From Marchantia polymorpha subsp. ruderalis (taxonomy: Eukaryota > Streptophyta > Marchantiopsida > Marchantiales > Marchantiaceae): 64,000 nucleotides of DNA. The notes beneath the pieces are model-generated. The model saw nothing but the letters and a program-made list of their open reading frames with translations, had not been told where the DNA came from and searched no databases. The stretch is from the NCBI GenBank assembly GCA_037833965.1, contig AP031353.1, positions 10,356,501 through 10,420,500 of the forward strand. The letters run 5' to 3'. The position numbers and the translations under genes are program-made. Positions 47,620-58,818 of this stretch are shown here, one piece after another. Every line of letters starts with the position of its first letter. Within the stretch, counting starts at the first letter, position 1.

Positions 47620-50600
47620 ATGACCTTCGACCGGGCGGCGGAGAACGTCCCATTCTTGAATTCGCGATTCCAATCTCTTGTGCGCGCTGCGCGCATCCAT
47701 CTGCTGGCTGCGGAACATTCTCGACGTCGTCGCACAGGAGATTTCTTGTTGATTGAGGGAGAAGTGAGTGCGCGTGATTTGGAATTGAGAGCGATTAGAG
47801 TTTGCCGAGAGAGAAAGAAACCCGGGCGGTGCGGAAGTAGAATGAGCGGGCGAGCGAACCCCAGGAACGCAATGACGAGACCGAGCAGATTGCGGATGGT
47901 GCCACTTCGCCTGCCGCAGAACGGGCTGCGCGCTTTCGAGGAGCGCTTAATAGCAAGAAAGCTCGATTTCTTGCTATGGGGATGGAATTACATCTGCGCG
48001 AATATGGTGCGCGAGTGGCTAGAGCCACAGGGACCACCCTCGCGCGGATTGCGTCCGCATGTTGATCGGTGGACAGTCCAAGATTGGGCGCAGGCGTTGG
48101 GAAGATGTGCTGGCATGCCAGGGCATCTCCTTTTCGACAGTGAGAGCATCAAGGTGACCAAGCAAGAAGAGGCGCAATTTGTGGAGCTGTTCAAGACCGG
48201 GAGGTCTACCAAGAATGGGTACAGGACCCGTGATTACAAGGATCGATTTCGCCGGACTTTGTCCGCGGCGCTGATGCAATTACTGCAGCCGCACCGCGCC
48301 TGCTACATCACATTGTGGCAGGTCTCTTTTGTGGAGTGCGTCATCGAGGGAACTCCAATTCACTGGGCGAGCATCCTGCACAGGGTGATGCGACAGCACG
48401 CGTTTGAGGAGAAGGGGGGAACTCTAAACCATCTTTCTCCTTTCCTCATCAATTTTTATCGACAGCGGAATTGTTTGACAGCGGCGGAGCTTGAACATTT
48501 TCCGCCATTGTCCATCGACCATCCCGGGAAGTATGTGCGGGAGAACGAGGTCGATACTGATGCAGAGGAGTCACCGACTTCTACCCCATCAAGACGGAGG
48601 GACGAAGGGAGACACACCCCTGCAGCGCGAGTGCCGCGGAAGCGGCGATGGAGGGAAGAGTCTGAAGAGGAGCAGCATCAAGAACCCTCTGCTCCCATTC
48701 GACCGCGGCCGCTGTGCGAGCCATACAGCCGGCCGAAGCAGAAGGCACGCAGACTGGTGTTGCCAGCTGACAGTGCAGACACGGCGACGATTGCGACGGA
48801 GATAGGAAGTGCGTCGCCAGAGAGGCGAGAGGAAGCGCGGACGACCGCAGGAGCAACGGGCCACGCTGGAACCTCGTCGGGAGAGAGGCCGCCTACGGGC
48901 CAAGGGCCTCCGGAGTTACCACGTGCGATGCGGACAGATGCTCCGTTTGCGCACAGGCGAACCTCCGCGGACGGACGAGCCTCCGCGGACCGGCGAACAC
49001 AAGTGGACGTGGATCTACGCTTACGCGTGGGAAGGAGCAGTCCGCCTGTGCACAGGCGCTCACCTGTGCACAGGTCGCCTGTGCACAGGTTGCCTGTGCA
49101 CAGGACACCTCCACACGTGCCGCATGTGCACAGGCAAGAATCACCCCCGTTCCAACGGAGGAAGGGGAAGGAGCCGGCGGAAGAACCGCCTACGAGACAC
49201 CGGCCCTCGGGGCCAGACCCTCCGGCGCACCACGCGCCGCAATTTGCGCCTTCGGCGCCAGGGCCTTCGAGCCGAGGAGATACGAGCAGTGAGCATGCGG
49301 AGGCCGCACCATCGGCGGGAAGTCCGCCGATAGATGCGCCTTCGGCGGTAGGGCCTATAGGCCAAGGAACATCGGGCGTGCGGCCCCCGGCCATGTCGCC
49401 TTCGGCGATAGATGTCCGCGGCGCTACGCCTGCGGCGGACAAGGCGCCGGCAAATGCGCCTGCGCACTGGCCGGGCACAGCCCCAACGGACCGATCAAGG
49501 GAGCAGCAACAGACGGAGGAGCAGAGTGACTGTCCGCGGGATGAAATCTCGATGCGCGATGCGCAATCAAACCCCGCGCAGCCACCCTCCGCTCGATCGC
49601 CTTCGGCGACGGACGACGGCGACAGAGAGGATGCGGTGGACCATCAACAAGCGAGAGACGGGGATGCCGCACGGGTACAGTCGCCTTTCGCCTTAGACAT
49701 TTTGGCGACGAGCAGCGAGGCTGCAGCCTTGCCTTCGCAGGCAGCACACGTCGACGACGTGCAGACCCACTCGGGGCAGTCGCCGACGCAATCAATGGCG
49801 ACTGAAATTCTCCACTCGGATGATGACGACGGAGGCTCCACGGAAGAAATGTCAGGAGCAGAAGACACCGAGGAAGAGGAGGAGGAAATTGTTGGAGCGC
49901 CGGCGGCGGCGCTCTCTGAGCAGGTGATTCCGTTGCTGCGGTACTTGGATCGCAAGGTCGATAAATACGCCGACCCACTCCAGCCGGGATCTTACATCGA
50001 GTTAGTGCGCAGGCGGACTCGCACTAAAGTCCACACCAGCAAGCTATTAGCTAGAGTGGACCAGGAGTTGAAGGACTTGAAGGAGAAGCATGCGTGCTTG
50101 TGGGGTCAGTACAAGCTTAATCAGAAGTTCTACAAGCACACCGAGAAGATGAAGGATGAGAAACTGGGCGAGCTCACCAAGGAGCAGGTGAAGGTCAAGG
50201 AAGCACTCGATTCTGAGCAGGCCCAGAATCGGATTTTGTCAGAGGAGCTCGTGCGACAGACGCGGTTGTTGGAACAATGTCAGCTCGCACGGCAGGCGGA
50301 TGAAGAGTTAATCCGCAGGTTACAGTCAGAGTGTGGCGAATTGAGAGCGCAACGTGCTGAAGCCGAATCGCAATTAGTGATGATTGAAGAGGATCGCAGG
50401 AAGGAGGCGGATCGCACGAAGGTGGAGACGGCGAGGCGAGTCGCCCACTGTCTCAAGGGCTACGCCCACTGGGAAGTGAAGGCGCAGGAGAAACTCACAC
50501 TGCGAGAGTTTGAACTGCGCGCAGCCGGGTTGCTGTCAGGCGACAGTGGGAGTCGGCGGAAGGTAGCAAAGAAGCTCGAAGCCTTTCTGTCGAAGGCACA

Positions 50601-50775
50601 GGATACCATGTCCGCCCTCGAAGGGGAGGTGTCCGCGGCGTTGCAACGGTTGGGACTGCGCAGTCGAGCGGAAGAGTGGCAGGGTAGGGAGTTAGTGCGC
50701 GGCAGTCGGCCGCGCAGGAGACGTAGTACAGGTTCCGCGGAGTGTAGTGTAGCGTGGTTCCGTGCAGGCGTGTAG
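47620..50775 (+). CDS. LTR-ORF: 1051-aa coiled-coil protein (element C')
   Basis: Intact duplicate of 24286-27441 with the same protein; the single difference seen (49485) is a third-base change in a Pro-Thr pair. It has the N-terminal domain, Pro-Val-His-Arg repeats, Glu run and coiled coil. Stop TAG is at 50773-50775. Confidence 0.75.
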   Translation: MTFDRAAENVPFLNSRFQSLVRAARIHLLAAEHSRRRRTGDFLLIEGEVSARDLELRAIRVCRERKKPGRCGSRMSGRANPRNAMTRPSRLRMVPLRLPQNGLRAFEERLIARKLDFLLWGWNYICANMVREWLEPQGPPSRGLRPHVDRWTVQDWAQALGRCAGMPGHLLFDSESIKVTKQEEAQFVELFKTGRSTKNGYRTRDYKDRFRRTLSAALMQLLQPHRACYITLWQVSFVECVIEGTPIHWASILHRVMRQHAFEEKGGTLNHLSPFLINFYRQRNCLTAAELEHFPPLSIDHPGKYVRENEVDTDAEESPTSTPSRRRDEGRHTPAARVPRKRRWREESEEEQHQEPSAPIRPRPLCEPYSRPKQKARRLVLPADSADTATIATEIGSASPERREEARTTAGATGHAGTSSGERPPTGQGPPELPRAMRTDAPFAHRRTSADGRASADRRTQVDVDLRLRVGRSSPPVHRRSPVHRSPVHRLPVHRTPPHVPHVHRQESPPFQRRKGKEPAEEPPTRHRPSGPDPPAHHAPQFAPSAPGPSSRGDTSSEHAEAAPSAGSPPIDAPSAVGPIGQGTSGVRPPAMSPSAIDVRGATPAADKAPANAPAHWPGTAPTDRSREQQQTEEQSDCPRDEISMRDAQSNPAQPPSARSPSATDDGDREDAVDHQQARDGDAARVQSPFALDILATSSEAAALPSQAAHVDDVQTHSGQSPTQSMATEILHSDDDDGGSTEEMSGAEDTEEEEEEIVGAPAAALSEQVIPLLRYLDRKVDKYADPLQPGSYIELVRRRTRTKVHTSKLLARVDQELKDLKEKHACLWGQYKLNQKFYKHTEKMKDEKLGELTKEQVKVKEALDSEQAQNRILSEELVRQTRLLEQCQLARQADEELIRRLQSECGELRAQRAEAESQLVMIEEDRRKEADRTKVETARRVAHCLKGYAHWEVKAQEKLTLREFELRAAGLLSGDSGSRRKVAKKLEAFLSKAQDTMSALEGEVSAALQRLGLRSRAEEWQGRELVRGSRPRRRRSTGSAECSVAWFRAGV

Positions 50776-50811
50776 CGTAGTGCAGTGTAGTGCTAGGTAG
50801 GACTTAGAAGG

Positions 50812-50820
50812 TATAAAATA
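50812..50820 (+). promoter_or_regulatory. LTR TATA box (C')
   Basis: TATAAAATA, 36 bp after the LTR-ORF stop. Confidence 0.65.
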
Positions 50821-51784
50821 GTTCCAGGCGTTTTGCCTGGGGTTCTTTCCCATCAGAAGTGCAGATCAGGAACCCATTTCCTTTGCGTGTTTGTGTCCTT
50901 GAGTTCTGTCACCACGCACGAGGAGTTACAACTTAGCGTTCCGCATTTTGTAGCTGAAGGCCTTCGGCCGAATGTTCAGAGCTAGTACGTTGGTTAGAGA
51001 CTTGAGTAGTTCGGATCTGCACCTGCGGGTGACTGCCGATGCTCAGAGCCAGTGACTAGTTAGATACTTGAACAGTTTCGCCCCTACACCTTCGAGTGTT
51101 TCTTTCTGATTGTACTCCTTGGGATTTTTCCCCTGAATGCCAAAGTGAAGTTTTGCTACTTCGTGTAAGCCTTGGTTGTAAATTCAGGTTACGCTGCAGC
51201 AGGTGCCTTGAGGGTAACCCCTGTAGTATTTCTGGGAATGACAAGTGCCTGAGAATTCAAACTCTTCAATAGACTGTTGTTGTGTTACTGGAATGTTTCA
51301 CAGTGAGTCCTTCAGTGTGGACCTGTGTTCTCTGCGCGTTTTGTGAGTTGAGAGTGTTGTTCACCGCGTCTGAGTGACTTCGATCCGAAGTAGGCAGTCC
51401 AAACCGGGTTTCCTACACTAGCAGCAAGCTAGTGGAAGCGTTGTAAAAGCCGGAGTTGGAAGTCACTGCCCGCAGCTTTGCCAAGTGTGCTCGTGAGAGA
51501 CTTTCCCCCTGAAATCTTGAAGTAGAGGTCCTAACGGATCTCTGGGTTGTGTTTCTGTAGTTTCAGGTGTGTGTGTGTGTGTGTGTTACGCTGCACTGTG
51601 CGACCTCCGAGTGCGCTCCGAGTGGACACTTGCAGTATTTCTGGGAGTGACAGTCGCCTGAGAATTCAAACTCATCAATAGTCTGTTAAAACGTGACACT
51701 TTGTACCCTGTGTGTTCCTCTGTCCCTGTGGGTTCGACCTTTCTACCACTATATTGCAGTTTTAGCCTTTAGTGGGTTATTACA

Positions 51785-53564
51785 AGCCTCCGCGGACCGG
51801 CGAACACAAGTGGACGTGGATCTACGCTTACGCGTGGGAAGGAGCAGTCCGCCTGTGCACAGCCGCTCACCTGTGCACAGGTCGCCTGTGCACAGGACAC
51901 CTCCACACGTGCCGCCTGTGCACAGGCAAGAATCACCCCCGTTCCAACGTAGGAAGGGGAAGGAGCCGGCGGAAGAACCGCCTACGAGACACCGGCCCTA
52001 GGGGCCAGACCCTCCGGCGCACCACGCGCCGCAATTTGCGCCTTCGGCGCCAGGGCCTTCGAGCCGAGGAGATACGAGTAGAGAGCGTGCGGAGGCCGCA
52101 CCATCGGCGGGAAGTCCGCCGATAGATGCGCCTTCGGCGGTAGGGCCTATAGGCCAAGGAACATCGGGCGTGCGGCCCCCGGCCATGTCGCCTTCGGCGA
52201 TAGATGTCCGCGGCGCTACGCCTGCGGCGGACAAGGCGCCGGCAAATGCGCCTGCGCACGGGCCGGGCACAGTCCCCACGGACCGATCAAGGGAGCAGCA
52301 GACGATGGAGCGGAGTGACTGTCCGCGGGATGAAATCTCGATGCGCGATGCGCAATCCAACCCCGCGCAGCCACCCTCCGCTCAATCGCCTTCGGCGGCG
52401 GACGACGGCGGCAGAGAGGATGCGGTAGACAATCAACAAGCGAGAGACGGGGATGCCGCTCGGGTACATTCGCCTTCCGCCTTAGACATTTTGGCGACGA
52501 GCAGCGAGGCTGCAGCCGTGCCTTCGCAGGCAGCACACGTCGACGACGTGCAGCCCCAGTCGGGGCAGTCGCCGACGCAATCAATGGCGACTGAAATTCT
52601 CCACTCGGATGATGACGACGGAGGCTCCACGGAAGAAATGTCAGGAGCAGAAGACACCGAGGAGGAGGAGGAGGAAATTGTTGGAGCGCCGGCGGCGGCG
52701 CTCTCTGAGCAGGTGATTCCGTTGCTGCGGTACTTGGATCGCAAGGTCGATAAATACGCCGACCCACTCCAGCCGGGATCTTACATCGAGTTAGTGCGCA
52801 GGCGGACTCGCACTAAAGTCCACACCAGCAAGCTATTAGCTAGAGTGGACCAGGAGTTGAGGGACTTGAAGGAGAAGCATGCGTGCTTGTGGGGTCAGTA
52901 CAAGCTTAATCAAAAATTCTACAAGCACACCGAGAAGATGAAGGATGAGAAACTGGGCGAGCTCACCAAGGAGCAGGTGAAGGTCAAGGAAGCACTCATT
53001 TCTGAGCAGGCCCAGAATCGGATTTTGTCAGAGGAACTCGTGCGACAGACGCGGTTGTTGGAACAATGTCAGCTCGCACGGCAGGCGGATGAAGAGTTAA
53101 TCCGCAGGTTGCAGTCAGAGTGTGGCGAATTGAGAGCGCAACGTGCTGAAGCCGAATCGCAATTAGTGATACTTGAAGAAGATCGCAGGAAGGAGGCGGA
53201 TCGCACGAAGGTGGAGACGGCGAGGCGAGTCGCCCACTGTCTCAAGGGCTACGCCCACTGGGAAGTGAAGGCGCAGGAGAAACTCACACTGCGTGAGTTT
53301 GAATTGCGCGCAGCCGGGTTGTTGTCAGGCGACAGTAGGAGTCGACGGAAGGTAGCAAAGAAGCTCGATGCCTTTCTGTCGAAGGCACAGGATACCATGT
53401 CCGCCCTCGAAGTGGAGGTGTCCGCGGCGTTGCAGCGTTTGGGACTGCGCAGTCGAGCGGAAGATTGGCAGGGTAGAGAGTTAGTGCGCGGCAGTCGGCC
53501 GCGCAGGAGACGTAGTACAGGTTCCGCGGAGTGTAGTGTAGCGTGGTTCCGTGCAGGCGTGTAG
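51785..53564 (+). pseudogene. LTR-ORF fragment with nonsense codon (D')
   Basis: Duplicate of 28451-30230: 5' truncated, TAG at 51999-52001, then open to the normal stop at 53562-53564. The shared nonsense codon predates the tandem duplication. Confidence 0.8.
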
Positions 53565-54573
53565 CGTAGTGCAGTGTAGTGCTAGGTAGGACTTAGAAGG
53601 TATAAAATAGTTCCAGGCGTTTTGCCTGGGGTTCTTTCCCATCAGAAGTATAGATCAGGAACCCATTTCCTTTGCGTGTTTGTGTCCTTGAGTTCTGTCA
53701 CCAAGCAGGAGGAGTTACAACTTAGCGTTCCGCATTTTGTAGCTGAAGGCCTTCGGCCGAATGTTCAGAGCTAGTACATTGGTTAGAGACTTGAGTAGTT
53801 CGGATCTGCACCTGCGGGTGACTGCCGATGCTCAGAGCCAGTGACTAGTTAGATACTTGAACAGTTTCGCCCCTACACCTTCGAGTGTTTCTTTGTGATT
53901 GTACTCCTTGGGATTTTTCCCCTGAATGCCAAAGTGAAGTTTTGCTACTTCGTGTAAGCCTTGGTTGTAAATTCAGGTTACGCTGCAGCAGGTGCCTTGA
54001 GGGTAACCCCTGTAGTATTTCTGGGAATGACAAGTGCCTGAGAATTCAAACTCTTCAATAGACTGTTGTTGTGTTACTGGAATGTTTCTCAGTGAGTCCT
54101 TCAGTGCGGACCTGTGTTCTCTGCGCGTTTTGTGAGTTGAGAGTGTTGTTCACCGCGTAGGAGTGACTTCGATCCGAAGTAGGCAGTCCAAACCGGGTTT
54201 CCTACACTAGCAGCAAGCTAGTGGAAGTGTTGTAAAAGCCGGAGTTGGAAGTCACTGCCCGCAGCTTTGCCGAGTGTGCTCGCGAGAGACTTTCCCCCTG
54301 AAATCTTGAAGTAGAGGTCCTAACGGATCTCTGGGTTGTATTTCTGTAGCTTCAAGTGTGTGTGTGTGTGTGTGTTACGCTGCACTGTGCGACCTCCGAG
54401 TGCGCTCCGAGTGGACACTTGCAGTATTTCTGGGAGTGACAGTTGCCTGAGAATTCAAACTCCTCAATAGTCTGTTAAAACGTGACACTTTGTACCCTGT
54501 GTGTTCCTCTGTCCCTGTGGGTTCGACCTTTCTACCACTATATTGCAGTTGTAGCCTTTAGTGGGTTATTACA
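51785..54573 (+). mobile_element. Truncated LTR D' (duplicate of D)
   Basis: 2789 bp, starting AGCCTCCGCGG and ending GGTTATTACA; TATA at 53601-53609. I see no difference from D. Confidence 0.8.
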
Positions 54574-54889
54574 CTACGCCCACTGGGAAGTGAAGGCGCA
54601 GGAGAAACTCACACTGCGAGAGTGTGAATTGCGCGCAGCCGGGTTGTTGTCAGGCGACAGTAGGAGTCGGCGGAAGGTAGCGAAGAAGCTCGATGCCTTT
54701 CTGTCGAAGGCACAGGATACCATGTCCGCCCTCGAAGTGGAGGTGTCCGCGGCGTTGCAGCGTTTGGGACTGCGCAGTCGAGCGGAAGATTGGCAGGGTA
54801 GGGAGTTAGTGCGCGGCAGTCGGCCGCGCAGGAGACGTAGTACAGGTTCCGCGGAGTGTAGTGTAGCGTGGTTCCGTGCAGGCGTGTAG
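54574..54889 (+). pseudogene. LTR-ORF C-terminal fragment (E' 5' LTR)
   Basis: Last ~104 codons of the LTR-ORF, duplicate of 31240-31555, cut by the D'/E' junction; normal stop at 54887-54889. Confidence 0.8.
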
Positions 54890-54925
54890 CGTAGTGCAGT
54901 GTAGTGTTAGGTAGGACTTAGAAGG

Positions 54926-54934
54926 TATAAAATA
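54926..54934 (+). promoter_or_regulatory. LTR TATA box driving element E'
   Basis: TATAAAATA, the core promoter upstream of the open gag and pol of E'. Confidence 0.68.
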
Positions 54935-55922
54935 GTTCCAGGCGTTTTGCCTGGGGTTCTTTCCCATCAGAAGTGCAGATCAGGAACCCATTTCCTTTGC
55001 GTGTTTGTGTCCTTGAGTTCTGTCACCACGCACGAGGAGTTACAACTTAGCGTTCCGCATTTTGTAGCTGAAGGCCTTCGGCCGAATGTTCAGAGCTAGT
55101 CCATTGGTTAGAGACTTGAGTAGTTCGGATCTGCACCTGCGGGTGACTGCCGATGCTCAGAGCCAGTGACTAGTTAGATACTTGAACAGTTTCGCCCCTA
55201 CACCTTCGAGTGTTTCTTTGTGATTGTACTCCTTTGGGATTTTTCCCCTGAATGCCAAAGTGAAGTTTTGCTACTTCGTGTAAGCCTTGGTTGTAAATTC
55301 AGGTTACGCTGCAGCAGGTGCCTTGAGGGTAACCCCTGTAGTATTTCTGGGAATGACAAGTGCCTGAGAATTCAAACTCTTCAATAGACTGTTGTTGTGT
55401 TACTGGAATGTTTCTCAGTGAGTCCTTCAGTGCGGACCTGTGTTCTCTGCGCGTTTTGTGAGTTGAGAGTGTTGTTCACCGCGTAGGAGTGACTTCGATC
55501 CGAAGTAGGCAGTCCAAACCGGGTTTCCTACACTAGCAGCAAGCTAGTGGAAGTGTTGTAAAAGCCGGAGTTGGGAGTCACTGCCCGCAGCTTTGCCGAG
55601 TGTGCTCGCGAGAGACTTTTTCCCCCTGAAATCTTGAGTAGAGGTCCTAACGGATCTCTGGGTTGTGTTTCTGTAGTTTCAGGTGTGTGTGTGTGTGTGT
55701 GTTACGCTGCACTGTGCGACCTCCGAGTGCGCTCCGAGTGGACACTTGCAGTATTTCTGGGAGTGACAGTTGCCTGAGAATTCAAACTCCTCAATAGTCT
55801 GTTAAAACGTGACACTTTGTACCCTGTGTGTTCCTCTGTCCCTGTGGGTTCGACCTTTCTACCACTATATTGCAGTTTTAGCCTTTAGTGGGTTATTACA
55901 TAAGAAGCCGACAACTTCTTTT

Positions 55923-55940
55923 TGGCGCCGCTGCCGGGGA
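55923..55940 (+). promoter_or_regulatory. Primer binding site (element E')
   Basis: TGGCGCCGCTGCCGGGGA, 22 bp after the LTR end. Confidence 0.8.
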
Positions 55941-55986
55941 CAGTTGCGTCAACACCGGGGTTTTTACGAGCAGCCATGCTCGGTGA

Positions 55987-58818
55987 ATGTCGACTGGGGC
56001 TGGCGGGAGCAACCTAAGTGCTAGAGCTGTCCGCAAGTTCCGACGAGATTCAGAGAAGGCCGTGGAAGAGACACGTCGTCAAAACAAGAAAACACCAAAA
56101 AGAGTACCTAAGCCTAGTTCGGCCGACCTCCTTGGGGAACCTACCCCCGGCGACTCGGAACCAAACTTGGTGCTTACAGTTCTGCTAGATATTCCTTGCA
56201 CGGACCCGCCTCGTGAAGTAGAACCGACCGCCCGAGAACCGTCGACAGACACACCGATGGCGGACGGACAAGCCAATGTGCGGCTACCTCAACCGATTAC
56301 TAAACATTCCTACCCGAAGTGCAAAGGGAGTGGGGATGACGACGATGCAGATTCATACATCAAGTTGTTCGAATCGGTGTCTATTGCCAATCGCGAGATC
56401 GCAGACGACGACCGATTAAGGATCTTTCCAAGCCTTCTGCGGAAGAAAGCGAGGAGTTGGTACAATCACGAGAGCATCGATCCGACTGGGTTGACAACAT
56501 GGGCCCAGCTGAAGGAGAAGTTCCTTCGCCGCTTCCGCGAGCTCGGCTACGACAGCCGGGTTTTGACAAAGTTACGTAATTTGCAGCGAGAGAAGAAGGA
56601 GAGTCTGCGTGACTACACTGAGAGATTTCTGGACCTCCTTGACAGAATACCGAAAACAGGACCAGGGTCCCCTTTCTCGGTACAACAAGCTGTGGATTGG
56701 TACGTGACCGGTTTAACTCGGGAGATGGAGACTTTTTGCCGACGCAGCAAGTGCGACACTATTGAGGATGTGATTGCATCGGCAGAAGCCTTCGAAACTT
56801 CCACTCTCAACCGAAGAGGGAGAGAGAGACGGGAGTCGAAGGAGCGAAAACCGAAGGGAGGGCGAAGACGACGTAGAGGTACAACTCCGTCATCGGAGGA
56901 ATCGTCTTCGGACGAGAATCGTTCCTCATCCGAAGAAGAGGAAACCTCATCGTCGGAGGAGGAGAAGAAGAGGAAGAAGCATGGGTCAGCGAAGAAAAAG
57001 GGCACCCGACGAGTGACTACGGACAAAGCGCCGGGATATATAGCTTCGAAGATGGAGACCCTTGTGAAGGACTTCGCCGATCTCAAGGTTCAAGTGGTAG
57101 GCGGGCATGATCGCCGAAAATCACCCGGGAGAGTGCGAGCGAACTTATGGTGTACTACGTGCGGGGCGGTGGGACATGCAAACACCGAGTGCCTTACCAC
57201 CCGTCCGTCATATCCAGTCAACGCAGTAGAGTGGGCACAACCGTACTATGGAGAGCACCCTCAGTACTATGGAGAGGCTAGCGAAGAGACAGCCTACGCC
57301 GTCCAGTCGGTTCCTACCCCTCCTGCAGTTTCAGCAATGCAAGTCCCACGATATATTCCGGTGGATCGGGCCACTACAGTACCCGTGAGGCGGAGAGCAC
57401 CTCCAGGGACGTTTGACCCACCGCCGCCGCGAGCTTGTTATAATTGCGGGGAAGTTGGGCACTTCTCACCGCAGTGTCCCCATCCAAAAAGGCGAAACGA
57501 TTATGCTCCGACATGTAGTAATTGCAAGAAGATCGGGCATACTGCGCCAGAGTGTGATCAGCCACCAGTCCCTCGGCCAGCGGTACGATTTGTGAACACT
57601 CCTGCCAAGGAGGACGTCCAAGTTAACCAGGTCGAAGTAGGTTCAGACGGGGATGGCGAAGACGAAGAGTGGCCGGCTGAAGAGGTTATGTGCGCACGGG
57701 TCGAAACTCGTAGTTCCAAGAAATCGAAGGAGCAAGAGCGTGACACTCGCAAGCACGAACGGCGAACCGACGACCGGACGGGAAAAGGGAAGGAGAAGAC
57801 ATCCAGCAAGTCCGACTTGCGACCTGCTCGGAAGTCTTCGGCTACGCGAGAGGCACCAGCAGTGCGCCCCCAGACAGCAGTCGAGGACGAGCCAGTGCGC
57901 CTACTGAAACGGGACTATGCTCCGGATATCCGCAACGAGGTAACCAACCTGTTGAAGGAAGCGATTCGCACTCAAAAGGACCCACCGCGGCCAGACTTGA
58001 CATCCTCCCTTGGGGCGAAGTTGGCAGCCACCGTGGAACCTCGCAGAGCGTCGCCGACCCCGGCGACCCAACGCGCCCACTATGACTTGGTCGAAGATCT
58101 CGGGAGTCGAAAAGTGAACATCACGTTCAAGCAGCTCTTGGAGGACAATAAGACGTATCGGAGAATGTTGATGCTTTCGCTACGGCATCCGCGGAAGCCG
58201 CGCGCATCCACATCCTCTCAAGTATATCAAGTGGAGAGCGAAGACCAAGGGCCACCCGAGATCGATGTGGAAATCGCAGGGTGTTGTGTACGCAGAGTGC
58301 CAATCGACTCTGGATCAGGAGTCAACATAATGACGGAGGATACAGCGAGAGCCTTGGGGTTCAGTCAATACGAACCCTCGAAGCGTGTGTTGAGATTAGC
58401 GGATCAGACGCGGAGAATGCCTGCAGGTATGCTGCGCAATGTCAAGACAATCATCGGGGGTGCGGACTTTCGGTTGACGTATATCATCCTTCAACCGATG
58501 ATGAAGCAGGGCTATGACGTTCTGCTCGGGCGACCATGGCTATATGGCGCACAAGTCAGATGTGATTGGCGAAGGCATCGCCTTAAGTTTCCCCATCCTT
58601 CGGAGCCGACCAAAACCATTACGGTGCCCTGGAATAGGGTCAGACACGAAGGAGAGACCCCATCGACAAGTGCAGGTTACACATCGGGCGAGGACAGTGA
58701 GTCGACCGCGCGATGGGATTCCAGTGGTACCGAATCCGATTATTTCGTGGGATTCGTTGCCTGCTGTTCGGTGGGAGAAGAAGAAGAGCCGGAAGCTATT
58801 CAACCGGAAGACGAATAG
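55987..58818 (+). CDS. gag: Gag-protease polyprotein (element E')
   Basis: 943 codons, uninterrupted. It differs from the copy at 32653 at 58316 (C, not G), so the codon after 'DSG' of the protease is sense here. It shares with E the 'ADLLGE', 'PKCKG' and 'KAPGYIAS' replacements that separate this sublineage from A and C. Knuckles and capsid segment are intact, and TAG CAA TTA follows at 58816-58824. Confidence 0.9.
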   Translation: MSTGAGGSNLSARAVRKFRRDSEKAVEETRRQNKKTPKRVPKPSSADLLGEPTPGDSEPNLVLTVLLDIPCTDPPREVEPTAREPSTDTPMADGQANVRLPQPITKHSYPKCKGSGDDDDADSYIKLFESVSIANREIADDDRLRIFPSLLRKKARSWYNHESIDPTGLTTWAQLKEKFLRRFRELGYDSRVLTKLRNLQREKKESLRDYTERFLDLLDRIPKTGPGSPFSVQQAVDWYVTGLTREMETFCRRSKCDTIEDVIASAEAFETSTLNRRGRERRESKERKPKGGRRRRRGTTPSSEESSSDENRSSSEEEETSSSEEEKKRKKHGSAKKKGTRRVTTDKAPGYIASKMETLVKDFADLKVQVVGGHDRRKSPGRVRANLWCTTCGAVGHANTECLTTRPSYPVNAVEWAQPYYGEHPQYYGEASEETAYAVQSVPTPPAVSAMQVPRYIPVDRATTVPVRRRAPPGTFDPPPPRACYNCGEVGHFSPQCPHPKRRNDYAPTCSNCKKIGHTAPECDQPPVPRPAVRFVNTPAKEDVQVNQVEVGSDGDGEDEEWPAEEVMCARVETRSSKKSKEQERDTRKHERRTDDRTGKGKEKTSSKSDLRPARKSSATREAPAVRPQTAVEDEPVRLLKRDYAPDIRNEVTNLLKEAIRTQKDPPRPDLTSSLGAKLAATVEPRRASPTPATQRAHYDLVEDLGSRKVNITFKQLLEDNKTYRRMLMLSLRHPRKPRASTSSQVYQVESEDQGPPEIDVEIAGCCVRRVPIDSGSGVNIMTEDTARALGFSQYEPSKRVLRLADQTRRMPAGMLRNVKTIIGGADFRLTYIILQPMMKQGYDVLLGRPWLYGAQVRCDWRRHRLKFPHPSEPTKTITVPWNRVRHEGETPSTSAGYTSGEDSESTARWDSSGTESDYFVGFVACCSVGEEEEPEAIQPEDE

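Larger units (their letters stand above)
40569..51784 (+). mobile_element. Element C' (duplicate of C)
   Basis: LTR stump (40569-40576), PBS (40599-40616), gag, pol, polypurine tract (46360-46372) and full LTR (46373-51784). The only difference from C that I noticed is 49485 A (C at 26151), a silent change within the LTR-ORF. Confidence 0.87.
46373..51784 (+). repeat. Complete 3' LTR of element C'
   Basis: 5412 bp, duplicate of 23039-28450, with TATA at 50812-50820 and (GT)10 in U5. It abuts LTR fragment D' at 51785. Confidence 0.87.
54574..55900 (+). repeat. 5' LTR of element E', 3' portion
   Basis: Duplicate of 31240-32566. It begins inside the LTR-ORF coiled-coil region, contains TATA, hairpin and duplicated U5, and ends GGTTATTACA at 55900. 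Confidence 0.83.
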